A DNA stretch of 30,614 bases from UBA11612 sp963976395 (lineage in GTDB: Bacteria > Pseudomonadota > Alphaproteobacteria > Rhodospirillales > Rhodospirillaceae). The notes under the pieces were generated by a model, which made no database searches, was not told the DNA's origin, and saw nothing but the letters and a program-made list of their open reading frames with translations. A program made the translations under genes and the position numbers. Positions 1 to 9,016 of the stretch are shown here, one piece after another. The stretch is from NCBI GenBank assembly GCA_963976395.1, contig CAXBLG010000036.1, positions 1-30,614 of the forward strand, written 5' to 3'. The first letter of the stretch is position 1. Every line of letters begins with the position of its first letter.

Positions 1-164
1 AACAGGTGGGGCGAAATATTTACGTTGCTGTTGAGCAAAACCTTACGGATAACAGTCGTAAATTCATCGTCGAGTGGCGCTTTTCACCTTCGATTTCTCT
101 GCAATCCACCACAAGTGATGAAACGGGTGCCGATCTAGGTGTTCTCTGGCGGCGAGACTATTGA
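1..164 (+). CDS. TamB-like (DUF490) translocation/assembly protein, C-terminal fragment
   Basis: An open frame enters from the left edge (codons in phase with base 3) and ends with TGA at 162-164. The about 53 visible residues include IYVAVEQNLTDNS, VEWRFSPSISLQS and a final GADLGVLWRRDY. This matches the C-terminus typical of alphaproteobacterial TamB/DUF490 proteins: a 'vYVeveqgLt' strand, a 'veLtpnisve' strand, then a glycine-rich stretch ending in W-x-x-DY. TamB is an inner-membrane-anchored periplasmic protein that works with the outer-membrane protein TamA in envelope biogenesis and lipid or protein transfer. The call rests on this short tail alone. Anything upstream, including a tamA partner, lies outside the window. 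Confidence 0.65.
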   Translation, partial: QVGRNIYVAVEQNLTDNSRKFIVEWRFSPSISLQSTTSDETGADLGVLWRRDY

Positions 165-222
165 GTTGTTCTCGTCTCACTCGTAGGCTTTCAGCCAGAA
201 GCGAACGCGGAGGGGGACAAGG

Positions 223-1116
223 ATGGACTTTAAAGATCATAAGCTAGAGACATCTGAGCTTTCGGTAAACTATCTGCGGGAAGGCCGGGGGCCACCGCTG
301 ATTTTGTTGCATGGTTGGCCCGAGTTTGGACGCGCATGGAAAGAAAACATTCCGGCTCTTGCCGAGCACTTTGATGTCATCGTGCCGGAGCTGCGTGGCT
401 TCGGAGGTACGCGGCGCCGCGACGGCAAGCCGGTTGAGAACACCACAGCCGATATTCTCACCAACGATCTAAAAGAATTCCTGGACGCAATGAGCATTGA
501 TCGCGTGTCCATTGTCAGCCATGACGTTGGCGCATATGTCGCTCAGGGGTTTGCGCGCGCCTATCCAGATCGCACTGCCGCGTTATTCTTCTTCGACTGT
601 CCTTATGCCGGCGTCGGCACGCGATGGGGGGAAGCAGCGCATCTCAAAGAGATGTTCTACCAATACTTTCATCAGTGGCCGATGGCGGAAGAGCTTGTGG
701 GTTATAACCGCGACACATGCCGCATCTATTTCAAGCACTTTTTAACGCGCTGGGCTGCGGACCCCCATGTTTTCGACAAAGATCTCGAGCTTTGGGTGGA
801 TAACTTCATGAAGCCCGGCAATATCAAGGGGGGAATGGAATGGTATCGCGGGGCCCTGGCCATGCGCCTGAAGTGGATTACAGAAGGCGCGCCGAAGGTC
901 GAGCCTATCGCCTGTCCCACCCGAGTGTTCTGGGGCGAGAAGGACAATATCGCTAAAATCGAATGGGCCGATAACCTCGGCGATTATTTCTCGGATTTAA
1001 AATTCTCGCCTGCACCGGGTGCGGGTCACTTCGTGCACTATGAAAAGCCGGAAATGTCCAATGCCGAAATGCGGAATTTTTTTATACCCTTGGCAACGGG
1101 CAATCGTTGGAAGTAA
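223..1116 (+). CDS. Alpha/beta hydrolase, epoxide hydrolase / haloacetate dehalogenase-like
   Basis: A 297-residue single-domain alpha/beta hydrolase, the normal length for epoxide hydrolases and haloacetate dehalogenases. The oxyanion-hole motif HGWP is at residues 30-33. The nucleophile elbow reads SHDVGA, with Asp101 as nucleophile in place of the serine of esterases. The general base is His269 in GAGHFVHYEKPE, and the acid is probably Asp241 in FWGEKDN. A tyrosine-containing cap segment (EWYRG, about 206-210) resembles the ring-opening tyrosine region of epoxide hydrolases. The start is supported by a GGAGGGGG-type ribosome site about 10 bases upstream. No signal peptide, so cytoplasmic. 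The substrate cannot be read from sequence. Hydrolysis of an epoxide or a C-halogen bond is family knowledge. It probably shares a transcript direction with the CMD gene, but 184 bases separate them. Confidence 0.85.
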   Translation: MDFKDHKLETSELSVNYLREGRGPPLILLHGWPEFGRAWKENIPALAEHFDVIVPELRGFGGTRRRDGKPVENTTADILTNDLKEFLDAMSIDRVSIVSHDVGAYVAQGFARAYPDRTAALFFFDCPYAGVGTRWGEAAHLKEMFYQYFHQWPMAEELVGYNRDTCRIYFKHFLTRWAADPHVFDKDLELWVDNFMKPGNIKGGMEWYRGALAMRLKWITEGAPKVEPIACPTRVFWGEKDNIAKIEWADNLGDYFSDLKFSPAPGAGHFVHYEKPEMSNAEMRNFFIPLATGNRWK

Positions 1117-1300
1117 TTGAAGCCGCTAGTCAAAAAAGTGTCGAACGGTGGTCCGGCGGCGTATGGTCCAAAGAAACACTATTTTGCTGAAGAGGGTTGA
1201 TTGTTCGTGGTGTAGAACTGTGGCAATAATCCAAAACAATTTCATGCATTTCAGATATGCCCAGATATGCAAAGTCGCCTGACGGAGGAGATGACATCAC

Positions 1301-2233
1301 ATGGCCAGAAAACTCGACGCACGAAGAAAGAAGCTGAAAACGGAATTTACCAAGGCCCGCGGATATTGGAACGCGCTCTGGAACGATATTTTGGATCTTT
1401 CGCCGGAGTTCTTTGAAGCCTACATGCAGTTCTCGTCGGTGCCGTGGAAGAATGGCCCGCTCGAACCTAAGGTCAAAGAGTTCATCTACATTGCAATTGA
1501 TGCATCTACGACTCATTTGCATGATCAGGGCTTGCGCGTGCACATGGGCAACGCTTTGCGCTATGGCGCGACAAAAGAAGAAATTATGGAGGTGTTGCAG
1601 CTCACAAGTGTTCTCGGCATTCACACCGTAACCATGGGTGTGCCGATACTTTTTGAGCAGATGAAAAAAGCCGGCCGGGAGGCGGAAATCGCGCCCAGAC
1701 CGCTCGACGCACGCCGTCAGGCCTTGAAGGATCAATTCACTAAAAATCGAGGGTACTGGAGTGCGCTTTGGGATGGCGTTTTGCAGAATTCCCCGGACTT
1801 TTTTGAGTCTTACATGAACCTGTCATCTGTGCCGTGGCTTCATGGCGTACTTGAGCCGAAGATCCGAGAATTCATCTACATCGCCATTGATGCTGCGACG
1901 ACGCACCTGTACGAGCCGGGCACTCACGTACATATTGAAAATGCCCTGAAGCACGGCGCTACAGTTGACGAGATCATGGAAGTTTTCCAACTCACCGCTG
2001 TTCTCGGTATTCATACCTATACACTCGGGATTCCGGCTTTGCTCGACGAGATGAAAAAGGCAAAAATCCCCGTTTATGGTGCTGCGCGGAAATCCGCCAC
2101 GAAAAAACCAAAAACGAAGGCGAAAAAGAAGGTCGTCAAGAAAGCAGTCAAAAAGCTGGCCAAAAAGTCAGCAAAAAAAGTCACGAAAAAGGCCGTAAAG
2201 AAAAAGACTAAAAAGAAAGCCGCGCGCCGCTAA
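1301..2233 (+). CDS. Tandem carboxymuconolactone-decarboxylase-domain protein with lysine-rich H1-like tail
   Basis: 310 residues with two clearly homologous CMD/AhpD-like domains, about 5-125 and 134-254. Each holds LDARR, GYW-ALW, SSVPW, LEPK, EFIYIAIDA-TTHL and a GATxxEIMEV-QLT-VLGIHT block. Neither domain has the CxxC pair of peroxidatic AhpD. The equivalent helix reads THLHDQG or THLYEPG, so a decarboxylase-like or non-redox role is more likely. Residues 262-310 form an almost pure Lys/Ala/Val/Thr tail (KKVVKKAVKKLAKKS style) like bacterial histone-H1-like proteins, which suggests binding to nucleic acid or another polyanion. The ATG has a strong GGAGGAG site at 1284-1290. CMD proteins usually act in aromatic catabolism or peroxide defence. 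The tail is unusual for the family and its role is unknown. Confidence 0.85.
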   Translation: MARKLDARRKKLKTEFTKARGYWNALWNDILDLSPEFFEAYMQFSSVPWKNGPLEPKVKEFIYIAIDASTTHLHDQGLRVHMGNALRYGATKEEIMEVLQLTSVLGIHTVTMGVPILFEQMKKAGREAEIAPRPLDARRQALKDQFTKNRGYWSALWDGVLQNSPDFFESYMNLSSVPWLHGVLEPKIREFIYIAIDAATTHLYEPGTHVHIENALKHGATVDEIMEVFQLTAVLGIHTYTLGIPALLDEMKKAKIPVYGAARKSATKKPKTKAKKKVVKKAVKKLAKKSAKKVTKKAVKKKTKKKAARR

Positions 2234-2282
2234 CAATTCTGAATAGGGCGTCGATTTTAAAGTCGGCGCCATGGGAAGTATC

Positions 2283-2591
2283 ATGAAGACAAATTTTTGC
2301 GTTCTGGGTGCAATGCTTCTGGTTCTGGGGACAGTTCCCACGGAAGCCGCGACATTCACGGCCACAGCTGAAGGCAATACCATCACGATTTATAGCACGT
2401 CCGATAAAGAAGAAATCTGCTCTCTTTTGGTGCCGTTTTCCTACTGGTATGAAGGCAAACGCGAGTACACATCAACACGATGTCCGGATAGATCGATCAT
2501 CGTTTCCGAGAAATCAGAAGTCTGTAATGCGTCGCATGAATTGATCGTCAATCCGAAGATTGAGGGGCCAGTTCAATCCGAATGCCGCTAG
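2283..2591 (+). CDS. Small secreted hypothetical protein
   Basis: About 102 residues from the ATG at 2283, which follows a GGAAG ribosome-site-like stretch. An in-frame ATG at 2271 would add four residues but has no such site. The N-terminus (MKTNFCVLGAMLLVLG, then TEAAT) is a classical signal peptide, with cleavage likely near ALA-like TEA/AT. The mature part of about 80 residues is beta-rich and has four cysteines (in EEICS, TRCPD, SEVCN and SECR), which could form two periplasmic disulfides. I recognise no family. It follows the CMD gene by 49 bases on the same strand and converges with purU. Confidence 0.6.
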   Translation: MKTNFCVLGAMLLVLGTVPTEAATFTATAEGNTITIYSTSDKEEICSLLVPFSYWYEGKREYTSTRCPDRSIIVSEKSEVCNASHELIVNPKIEGPVQSECR

Positions 2592-2600
2592 GTGTGTTTG

Positions 2601-2626
2601 TGATGCTATTGTTTGCGGCCGCATCA
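2601..2626. terminator. Possible bidirectional hairpin between converging genes
   Basis: In the 48-base gap between the small secreted gene (plus) and purU (minus), TGATGC (2601-2606) pairs with GCATCA (2621-2626). A nested perfect palindrome, TGCGGCCGCA, lies at 2614-2623. There is no clear T-run on either side, so intrinsic termination is only a guess from position between convergent genes. Confidence 0.25.
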
Positions 2627-2639
2627 ATCGCTGTTCAAT

Positions 2640-3500
2640 TCAATCTCTGAAAACGACCGTCTTGTTCTTGTTGAGGAGCACACGCCCCTCCAGATGCCAG
2701 GCCACCGCGCGCGATAAGACGCGGCGTTCAATATCCCGCCCCTTTTGAACCAATGCTTTTGGCGTGTCTTGATGACCGGCGCGCTCAACATCCTGTTCGA
2801 TGATCGGCCCCTCATCAAGACTGGCGGTAACGTAATGAGCAGTCGCTCCAATCAGTTTCACTCCCCGCGCATGAGCTTGGTGATAAGGTTTTGCGCCTTT
2901 GAATCCGGGCAAGAAAGAATGATGAATGTTGATGCAGCGTCCGGCGAGCTTATCAGCAAGGTTATCAGATAGAATTTGCATGTAGCGGGCCAAGACGACC
3001 AGATCAACTTGGCTGTCTTCGACAAGTTTCCAAATTTCACTCTCTTGCTGTGTCCGTGTTTTGCTGGTGACGGGCAGATAATAAAAAGGTATTTCGCCGA
3101 AGTCGTGGTGTGCGTATGTTTCGCGCGGATGATTGGAAACGATTCCGGCAATGTCCATGGCCAACTCACCGGTACGCCATCGGTAAAGTAAGTCGGCCAA
3201 GCAGTGATCTGACTGGGAGGCTAAGATTAGCACCCTCTGTCGATCAGCTAGATTCCGAACGCTCCAAACCATTTTAAACCGTGCCGCCACGGCCTCGAAC
3301 TTTGTCCGAAATCCAGGGACATCTTTGGCACCGACAAACCCAAACCCGATTCTCGCAAAAAATATCCCGGTCTCTTCGTCGTCATACTGATGGGCTTCCA
3401 GGATATCTGCGCCGCTCTCAAATAAAGTCGTGGCGACTGCGGCAACGATGCCGGGCCGATTGGAGCACGAAAGTGTTAAGACGTAATAGTCGCCTGGCAT
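2640..3500 (-). CDS. purU: Formyltetrahydrofolate deformylase
   Basis: 286 residues from the ATG at 3500. The open frame extends to 3590, but the longer start adds 30 residues before the family's usual opening (YYVLTLSCSNRPGIVAAV), and the family length is about 280-290. Residues about 5-80 are an N-terminal ACT domain. About 90-275 form the formyltransferase-fold hydrolase domain with NIHHSFLPGFKGAKPYHQA (Asn191, His193), LIGATAHYVT and LDEGPIIEQDV (Asp229 region), the catalytic set of PurU. The enzyme releases formate from 10-formyl-THF, balancing one-carbon pools and feeding formate to PurT. It is divergent from the PLP enzyme at 3657, with 156 bases between the start codons. The ribosome site (GAGACGACGACA) is weak. 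Confidence 0.93.
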   Translation of the reverse strand: MPGDYYVLTLSCSNRPGIVAAVATTLFESGADILEAHQYDDEETGIFFARIGFGFVGAKDVPGFRTKFEAVAARFKMVWSVRNLADRQRVLILASQSDHCLADLLYRWRTGELAMDIAGIVSNHPRETYAHHDFGEIPFYYLPVTSKTRTQQESEIWKLVEDSQVDLVVLARYMQILSDNLADKLAGRCINIHHSFLPGFKGAKPYHQAHARGVKLIGATAHYVTASLDEGPIIEQDVERAGHQDTPKALVQKGRDIERRVLSRAVAWHLEGRVLLNKNKTVVFRD

Positions 3501-3656
3501 TGTCGTCGTCTCGCGTTCACGTTGTTGTTCGATGAGCGTCCTTAACACACTCTTGCTGCACTCGGCAGTACCTTCATTTTGCGCGGGCATGGCACGGGCT
3601 TGACGCGGAGCCGTTTCAGCTTACCTTTCCACGCTCGCAAAGGATCTGGAGGCATC

Positions 3657-4952
3657 ATGGACAAGTCTAAACTTCACCCCGATACATTGGCTCTGCACGG
3701 TGGTTGGCGCGCCGATTCGACAACCGGCGCGGTGGCCGTCCCGATTTATCAAACAACGTCCTATCAGTTCAAAGATACCGAGCACGCAGCGAATCTGTTC
3801 GCTCTTAAGGAGCTGGGGAACATCTACACCCGCATTATGAACCCAACTCAGGACGTTTTTGAACAGCGCCTTGCCGCTGTTGAAGGAGGCGTCGCCGCCC
3901 TCACTGTGGCTTCGGGTCAAGCCGCGAGCACCTATTGCATTCTCAACCTCGCCAGCGCTGGCGACAATATTGTTACGTCCACAAATCTTTACGGCGGAAC
4001 ATGGAATTTGTTCGCCAATACCCTCAAGCAGTTGGGCATCGAGGCGCGCTTTGTGGATCCGGAAGACCCGGAAGCTTTTGCTCGCGCGACCGATGACAAA
4101 ACCCGGTGCTATTACGCAGAAACCCTGCCAAACCCCAAGCTTGAGGTGTTTCCGATCAAGGAAGTCGCCGATATTGGCCGAAAGTTAGGGGTGCCGCTGA
4201 TTGTCGATAACACCGCCGCGCCGATGATTTGTCGGCCCCTAGAAAGTGGTGCGGCCGTGGTGATGTATTCGACCACCAAATATGTCGGAGGGCATGGAAC
4301 CACCATCGGCGGCGCGGTCATCGACGGCGGTAATTTCGATTGGGAAGGCAATGCCGCGCGGTTTCCGCTCCTGAATACACCGGATCCCAGCTACCACGGG
4401 GCGATTTGGACGCAGGCCGTTAAACCGCTTGGTCCGATTGCGTTCATACTGCGTATGCGCGTTACATTGCTACGTGATACCGGCGCAGCTGCAAGTCCGT
4501 TCAATGCCTTTCAACTTATGCAGGGTCTCGAAACGTTGCCGTTGCGTATGCGCCGGCATAGCGAGAACGCGGCTACGGTCGCCGAGGCCATCAGTAAGCA
4601 TCCCAAGGTCACGAAGGTGATTTATCCGGGCCTCATGACCGGAGAGGCGCGCCGCCGGGCAGATGCGTATCTGCAAGGTGGTTTGTATGGAGGGTTACTC
4701 GGTTTCGAACTCAAAGACGGTGCCAGCGCCGGGCAGCGATTCATCAACGCGCTAGAGTTGCTGTACCACGTTGCAAATATCGGCGATGCGCGGTCACTCG
4801 CGATTCATCCGGCCTCGACCACCCATTCCCAACTGTCGGAAAAAGATCAGGTCGCAAGCGGTGTCACACCTGGATACGTCCGGCTATCGATCGGCCTTGA
4901 GCACCCGGATGATATTCTTGCCGATATCCATCAAGCGTTAGATAAAACATAA
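3657..4952 (+). CDS. O-acetylhomoserine sulfhydrylase-type Cys/Met metabolism PLP enzyme
   Basis: 431 residues from the ATG at 3657, which has GGAGG at 3648-3652. The upstream in-frame ATG at 3579 has no such site, and the protein family begins at HPDTLALHGG. It is a fold-type I PLP enzyme of the Cys/Met metabolism family. Visible motifs are PIYQTTSY, YTRIMNPT, the long-form OAH-sulfhydrylase features NLYGGTWNLF and AETLPNPK, and the PLP lysine (about Lys208) in YSTTKYVGGHGTTIGG. The C-terminus has NIGDARSLAIHPASTTH and RLSIGLEHPDDI, which fix the family. The 430-residue length and GGHGT signature favour O-acetylhomoserine sulfhydrylase, which makes homocysteine from O-acetylhomoserine and sulfide, over cystathionine gamma-synthase (about 390 residues). 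It could assimilate sulfide released by the D-cysteine desulfhydrase in the same window. Confidence 0.85.
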   Translation: MDKSKLHPDTLALHGGWRADSTTGAVAVPIYQTTSYQFKDTEHAANLFALKELGNIYTRIMNPTQDVFEQRLAAVEGGVAALTVASGQAASTYCILNLASAGDNIVTSTNLYGGTWNLFANTLKQLGIEARFVDPEDPEAFARATDDKTRCYYAETLPNPKLEVFPIKEVADIGRKLGVPLIVDNTAAPMICRPLESGAAVVMYSTTKYVGGHGTTIGGAVIDGGNFDWEGNAARFPLLNTPDPSYHGAIWTQAVKPLGPIAFILRMRVTLLRDTGAAASPFNAFQLMQGLETLPLRMRRHSENAATVAEAISKHPKVTKVIYPGLMTGEARRRADAYLQGGLYGGLLGFELKDGASAGQRFINALELLYHVANIGDARSLAIHPASTTHSQLSEKDQVASGVTPGYVRLSIGLEHPDDILADIHQALDKT

Positions 4953-4980
4953 ACTGGACCGACGCGGGTGGCGCTTGCCG

Positions 4981-6957
4981 CTAAAAATCGGCGGCAATGC
5001 GCACCGTGTACCGGCGTGCGGGCGATGGCGTATACTGTCCTGATGCGCCGGCGACTGTCCAAATGTATTCGTTTGTCAGATTCTTGACATCAAAGCGGAC
5101 AGATGCTGCGGCGTCGTAGACTTTGAAATTGTAGCGGATGCCGAGGTCCACAGTTGTAATGGTCGAAATTCTGACCGTGTTGATTCGGTTTGCGTAGTTT
5201 GAGTCCTCGTGATTGATCTGAGCGTTGACGGAAACGCCGCGCCATTCAGCTGGCCCATAATCTGCGTTGAGACGGATGACTGCCGGCGAACGACCCGGCG
5301 GTACATTGCCAATAAGACCTTGATCGACAGTTGATCCGGACACGCGCGCTTGCAGCAACATTGCACCGGCCACTACTTTCAGCCCCTCCAAGGGTTGACC
5401 CGAGAGCGACAATTCAATGCCGCGATGCCGTAAAGACCCAACGCGGGTAAATAGGTTGGCGGTGTCGCGATCAAAGTAGGGCTTGCTGACTTCAAACACA
5501 CCTGCGACCAGTGTGATTCGCTGAGTGATTTTGTAACGCAATCCGGCATCGAGTTGCTCGGTTAGGCTGGCGGGCAAAGCTTCGCCTGGGTTTGCGGCGT
5601 TTTCGGGAGCGATGCCCGACTCTTCGAGACCTCGCGTGTAACTCGCATAAAGTGTGATGTCATCGCTCAGGTATGCCGCCAGACTTCCGTTGTAAAGCCA
5701 TGGATTCTTGCGGGATACAGCCATAGGCAGGCCCGGTTGATTGACCGTGCGCCGATAAAAAGATTTCTGCACTCCAGCACTGATTTCGCCGACCCCGCGC
5801 CACAAAGCTACGTAGCTTGCGCCCGCAGTGCCGTGCCGAACTTTATCTAGGCTTTGCAGACCTAAGTTGAATGTCGGTTCAGTAAATGTCACTGGAACGC
5901 CAATGGGCGCGGTGCCCAATAGCACCGTGTCGTCGCCGCCAAACGTTCTGCGGACCAAGCGCCCTTTGGCTGAGAAATGTAGGGTATGACGCCGTGGCCC
6001 TTCGGTGAAAACCCCAGAGGCCCGCACTTCGCCTGAATACGAACGTAGGATCGGCGGCGGCGCGGCACGCGCTAGCACATCGGCTGTGCCGTCAGTTTGA
6101 GTATTGCGGTAAAAAAGTGCCGAGTCTGATGACAGTCCGTTGTAGGACCGGAATGCACCTGCCTGTATTTGCCAATTGCCGAACACCATACTGCGGGCAA
6201 TGAGCCCCATATTGGTTTGGGTTCGACTATTTCGTTTTGCCCACTCCTGACCATAAAAAACACTACGATCAATTTTCGGAGGTAGAAACGAACCCGCAGT
6301 GAACACCAAGGGCTTGGATTCGGAGTCGTATCCTTTGCTTCGCTGAACAAATGATATGACTTCAACATCGTCCTTTGGAGTCCAGTGTAGTAAGCCCGAA
6401 AAATCGAATGCGTAAAATGAACTGTGCCAATCAAGTTCTGTTTGCTTGGCGCCGATGCTGACAACGGTCCCGAGTTTTTTGTTTATAATCGGCGCTTCCA
6501 GATCGGCTTGTCCGCCGATTGAACCGTATGGCCCATAAACACCGCTAACGCTGGATATGATGTCTTCACCAGGCAACCGCAGTCTAATGTCGGCGATGCC
6601 TGTTGGCGCGGGAAACGGATAGGATTGTGCGCTCAGGCCAACGCGAATGGAGGTTTGCTCGCTCAAATAATTGCCGAATCCAAACCCGCCTTGCTGATCG
6701 TAATAAAGGCCTTCTAATCGAAAGTTACCGGCATCTTTTGGGCTAAACCCGCGCGCCTCGGTATCGGTATACAGCCCGACACTGTCGTCGCCGATAGTCG
6801 TTCCAAAGGCATCTTGGGCACTGGTAACGACGTTTTCGGAAGCGCGTTGGGCGAGTGCTGTCGTTGCACTCATTGCTAATGCGGCAATAATGCTAACGCT
6901 TGCCGTTATCCCCCTGAGATAGATCTGAGGGGCTTGTTGGGAACTGCGTGTTTTCAA
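4981..6957 (-). CDS. TonB-dependent outer-membrane receptor (paralog 1)
   Basis: 658 residues. The signal peptide covers about residues 1-36 (ends TTALA before QRASENVV). A short plug domain follows (DDSVGLYTD, ARGFSPKDAGNFRLEGLYYD, PTGIADIRLRLPG). The rest is a beta-barrel ending in the aromatic AADF expected of outer-membrane porin-like barrels. The family marker block YTRGLEESGIAPENAANPGEA and GSLRHRGIELSLSGQPL are present. The start appears to be TTG at 6957, with AAGG about 8 bases upstream. The next ATG falls inside the signal peptide core and would destroy it. These receptors import ligands with TonB/ExbBD energy; the ligand is unknown. It is a mosaic: the C-terminal strands match paralog 3, and the central VNQPGLP and EPTFNLG segments match paralogs 2 and 5. 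Confidence 0.9.
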   Translation of the reverse strand: MKTRSSQQAPQIYLRGITASVSIIAALAMSATTALAQRASENVVTSAQDAFGTTIGDDSVGLYTDTEARGFSPKDAGNFRLEGLYYDQQGGFGFGNYLSEQTSIRVGLSAQSYPFPAPTGIADIRLRLPGEDIISSVSGVYGPYGSIGGQADLEAPIINKKLGTVVSIGAKQTELDWHSSFYAFDFSGLLHWTPKDDVEVISFVQRSKGYDSESKPLVFTAGSFLPPKIDRSVFYGQEWAKRNSRTQTNMGLIARSMVFGNWQIQAGAFRSYNGLSSDSALFYRNTQTDGTADVLARAAPPPILRSYSGEVRASGVFTEGPRRHTLHFSAKGRLVRRTFGGDDTVLLGTAPIGVPVTFTEPTFNLGLQSLDKVRHGTAGASYVALWRGVGEISAGVQKSFYRRTVNQPGLPMAVSRKNPWLYNGSLAAYLSDDITLYASYTRGLEESGIAPENAANPGEALPASLTEQLDAGLRYKITQRITLVAGVFEVSKPYFDRDTANLFTRVGSLRHRGIELSLSGQPLEGLKVVAGAMLLQARVSGSTVDQGLIGNVPPGRSPAVIRLNADYGPAEWRGVSVNAQINHEDSNYANRINTVRISTITTVDLGIRYNFKVYDAAASVRFDVKNLTNEYIWTVAGASGQYTPSPARRYTVRIAADF

Positions 6958-7078
6958 TTTGAAGACCTTAAAATAGAGGCTTGGTTCGCATATGACTTGT
7001 ATTCATTCGAACACTGTTCTTGTGGACATCAAATCAGCGTCGGACAAGTTGTAAATTAGACCGGCGCTGGTGTTGTCG

Positions 7079-9016
7079 TTAAAAATCTACCGCAAACCGA
7101 GCTGTGTATGTGCGCGGCGCTATAGGTTCATACTGTCCAGATGAACCCTGTACGGTCCAAATATATGCATTAGTGATATTTTTGGCGTCAAATCGTATTG
7201 AGCCGGAGGTGTTGTAAATTTCGAAGTTGTAGCGCAATCCCAGATCGACAAGCACCGAGGATGAAATCCTCAATGAATTGATACGGTTTGCGTAGTGCGA
7301 TTTATCGAAACGAACGTTGGTGTTTATTGAAAAGCCGCGCCATGCCGCAGGTCCGTAATCCGCGTTGAAGCGAACCAGCAAGGGAACGCGGCCAGGCGGT
7401 ACGCTGCCGATAAAGCCTTGATCTACTGTGGACCCCGATACCCGCGCCTGAAGAAACATCGCGCCGGTCACCACTTTCAATCCTTCAAGCGGTTGGCCGG
7501 ATAGCGACAACTCAACGCCGCGGTGCCGCAGCGAGCCGACTTGGGTAAAAAGATTGGACACATCGCGGTCGAAAAACGGTTTGCTGATCTCAAATACACC
7601 GGCGACCAGGGTAACGTCCGTTGTGATTTTGTAACGAAGACCTGCATCGAGCTGCTCGGTAAGGCTTGCGGGCAATGCTTCTCCAGGATTGGATGCATTT
7701 TCAGGCGCAATGCCAGATTCCTCAAGACCACGCGTGTATGCCGCGTAGAGCGTCAGGCTATCATTAAGGTATGCCGCGACGCTTCCATTATATAACCACG
7801 GATTCGTGCGAGATGTTTCAAGCGGTAAGTTGGGTTGATTGACCTTGCGTTGATAAGCTGTTTTTTGAACACCACCGCTGATCTTGCCCAGTCCAGGCCA
7901 TAGAACAGAATAGCCGACACCCAGCGTGCCCTGCCGAACCTTGTCGAAACTTTGAGGGCCGAGGGAATATGTAGGCTGTGCCAAAGTGACAGGAACGCCG
8001 ATCATTGCCGTTCCAAAAGATACGGAATCCTCTCCGCCAAAGCTCCGCTCTACAATACGGCCGCGCCCCGAAAAATTCACCGTATGTTGGCGGGGCCCTT
8101 CAGAGAAAATACCGGTCGCGCGGACTTCGCCAGAGTATGACCCCAGTTTCGGTGGCGGCCTCTGCCGGATTTCCACATCTGCAGTCCCGTCTGGCTGCGT
8201 GTTGCGGTACAGAACCGAAAAATCGGATTCCAATCCATTGTACGAGCGAAAAGCGCCCACCTGCAGGCGCCAGTTATTGGAGATAAATCCGCGGGCGATT
8301 AGGCCATAATCTCTTTGCGTACGGCTTTCCCGTCGCGCCCAATCCTGCCCGAAGAAAACATGCCGGTCGATTTTCGGCGGCAGAAAAGCCCCGCCTGTGA
8401 AGATCAGGGGCTTAAGCTCCGAGTTGGAACCCCTCTCTTGTTGAACGAACGTTATGACCTCGGTGTTGTCGCTCGGTGTCCAATGCATGAGCGCCGAGAA
8501 GCTAACATTCTGGAATATGCCGTGAAAATCTAACTCGTTTTGCTCAACACCAAAGCTCAATACGGTGCCAAGCTTCCCTGCAATGAGAGGCGTTTCGAGA
8601 TCAATCTGACCTCCGTAGGAAGATCCATAGGGGCCGTAATCTGCACTGACGCTGGTGATCATTTCAGTGCCGGGGAGGCGCAGGCGAATATTCGCAATTC
8701 CAGTCGGAGCCGGGAAGGGAGCGGCCTGTGCGCTCAAGCCGACCTGGATAACTGTGCTTTGACTCAGCTGAGTGCCAAATCCGCGAAACCTTTGCGAATC
8801 ATAAAATAATCCCTCCAGGCGCATATTGCCGGCGTCTTTGGGACTAAACCCTCGCGCTTCGTCCTGATTGTAAAGGCCCACATCGTCATCACCGATTGAG
8901 GCACCGAAGGCATCTTGTGCACTGGTAACAACGTTTTCTGAAGCGCGCTGCGCATTGGCACTGGTCGGCAATATCGCGATGACAAGAGTCATGGCGCCGA
9001 GCATTTTGGCACGCAT
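7079..9016 (-). CDS. TonB-dependent outer-membrane receptor (paralog 2)
   Basis: 645 residues from the ATG at 9016 (AAGG 6-8 bases upstream). The frame is open to a GTG at 9061, but the shorter form begins with a compact signal peptide (MRAKMLGAMTLVIAILP, cut at ANA before QRASENVV). Plug and barrel motifs match paralog 1. The barrel ends FAVDF. Distinctive details shared with the frameshifted paralog 5 are STVIQVGLSAQ in the plug, DSVSFGTAMIGV in a strand, and the closing GSSGQYEPIAPRTYTARF. These mark the two as the closest pair in the array. It lies 121 bases upstream of paralog 1 on the same strand, and that gap can hold a promoter, so cotranscription is not certain. Confidence 0.9.
   Translation of the reverse strand: MRAKMLGAMTLVIAILPTSANAQRASENVVTSAQDAFGASIGDDDVGLYNQDEARGFSPKDAGNMRLEGLFYDSQRFRGFGTQLSQSTVIQVGLSAQAAPFPAPTGIANIRLRLPGTEMITSVSADYGPYGSSYGGQIDLETPLIAGKLGTVLSFGVEQNELDFHGIFQNVSFSALMHWTPSDNTEVITFVQQERGSNSELKPLIFTGGAFLPPKIDRHVFFGQDWARRESRTQRDYGLIARGFISNNWRLQVGAFRSYNGLESDFSVLYRNTQPDGTADVEIRQRPPPKLGSYSGEVRATGIFSEGPRQHTVNFSGRGRIVERSFGGEDSVSFGTAMIGVPVTLAQPTYSLGPQSFDKVRQGTLGVGYSVLWPGLGKISGGVQKTAYQRKVNQPNLPLETSRTNPWLYNGSVAAYLNDSLTLYAAYTRGLEESGIAPENASNPGEALPASLTEQLDAGLRYKITTDVTLVAGVFEISKPFFDRDVSNLFTQVGSLRHRGVELSLSGQPLEGLKVVTGAMFLQARVSGSTVDQGFIGSVPPGRVPLLVRFNADYGPAAWRGFSINTNVRFDKSHYANRINSLRISSSVLVDLGLRYNFEIYNTSGSIRFDAKNITNAYIWTVQGSSGQYEPIAPRTYTARFAVDF

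Noticed and set aside
3501..3590. 30-residue N-terminal extension of PurU
   Set aside because: The family starts at the ACT domain, the extension is not conserved in style, and it would overlap an upstream frame of the divergent gene. The ATG at 3500 gives the normal length.
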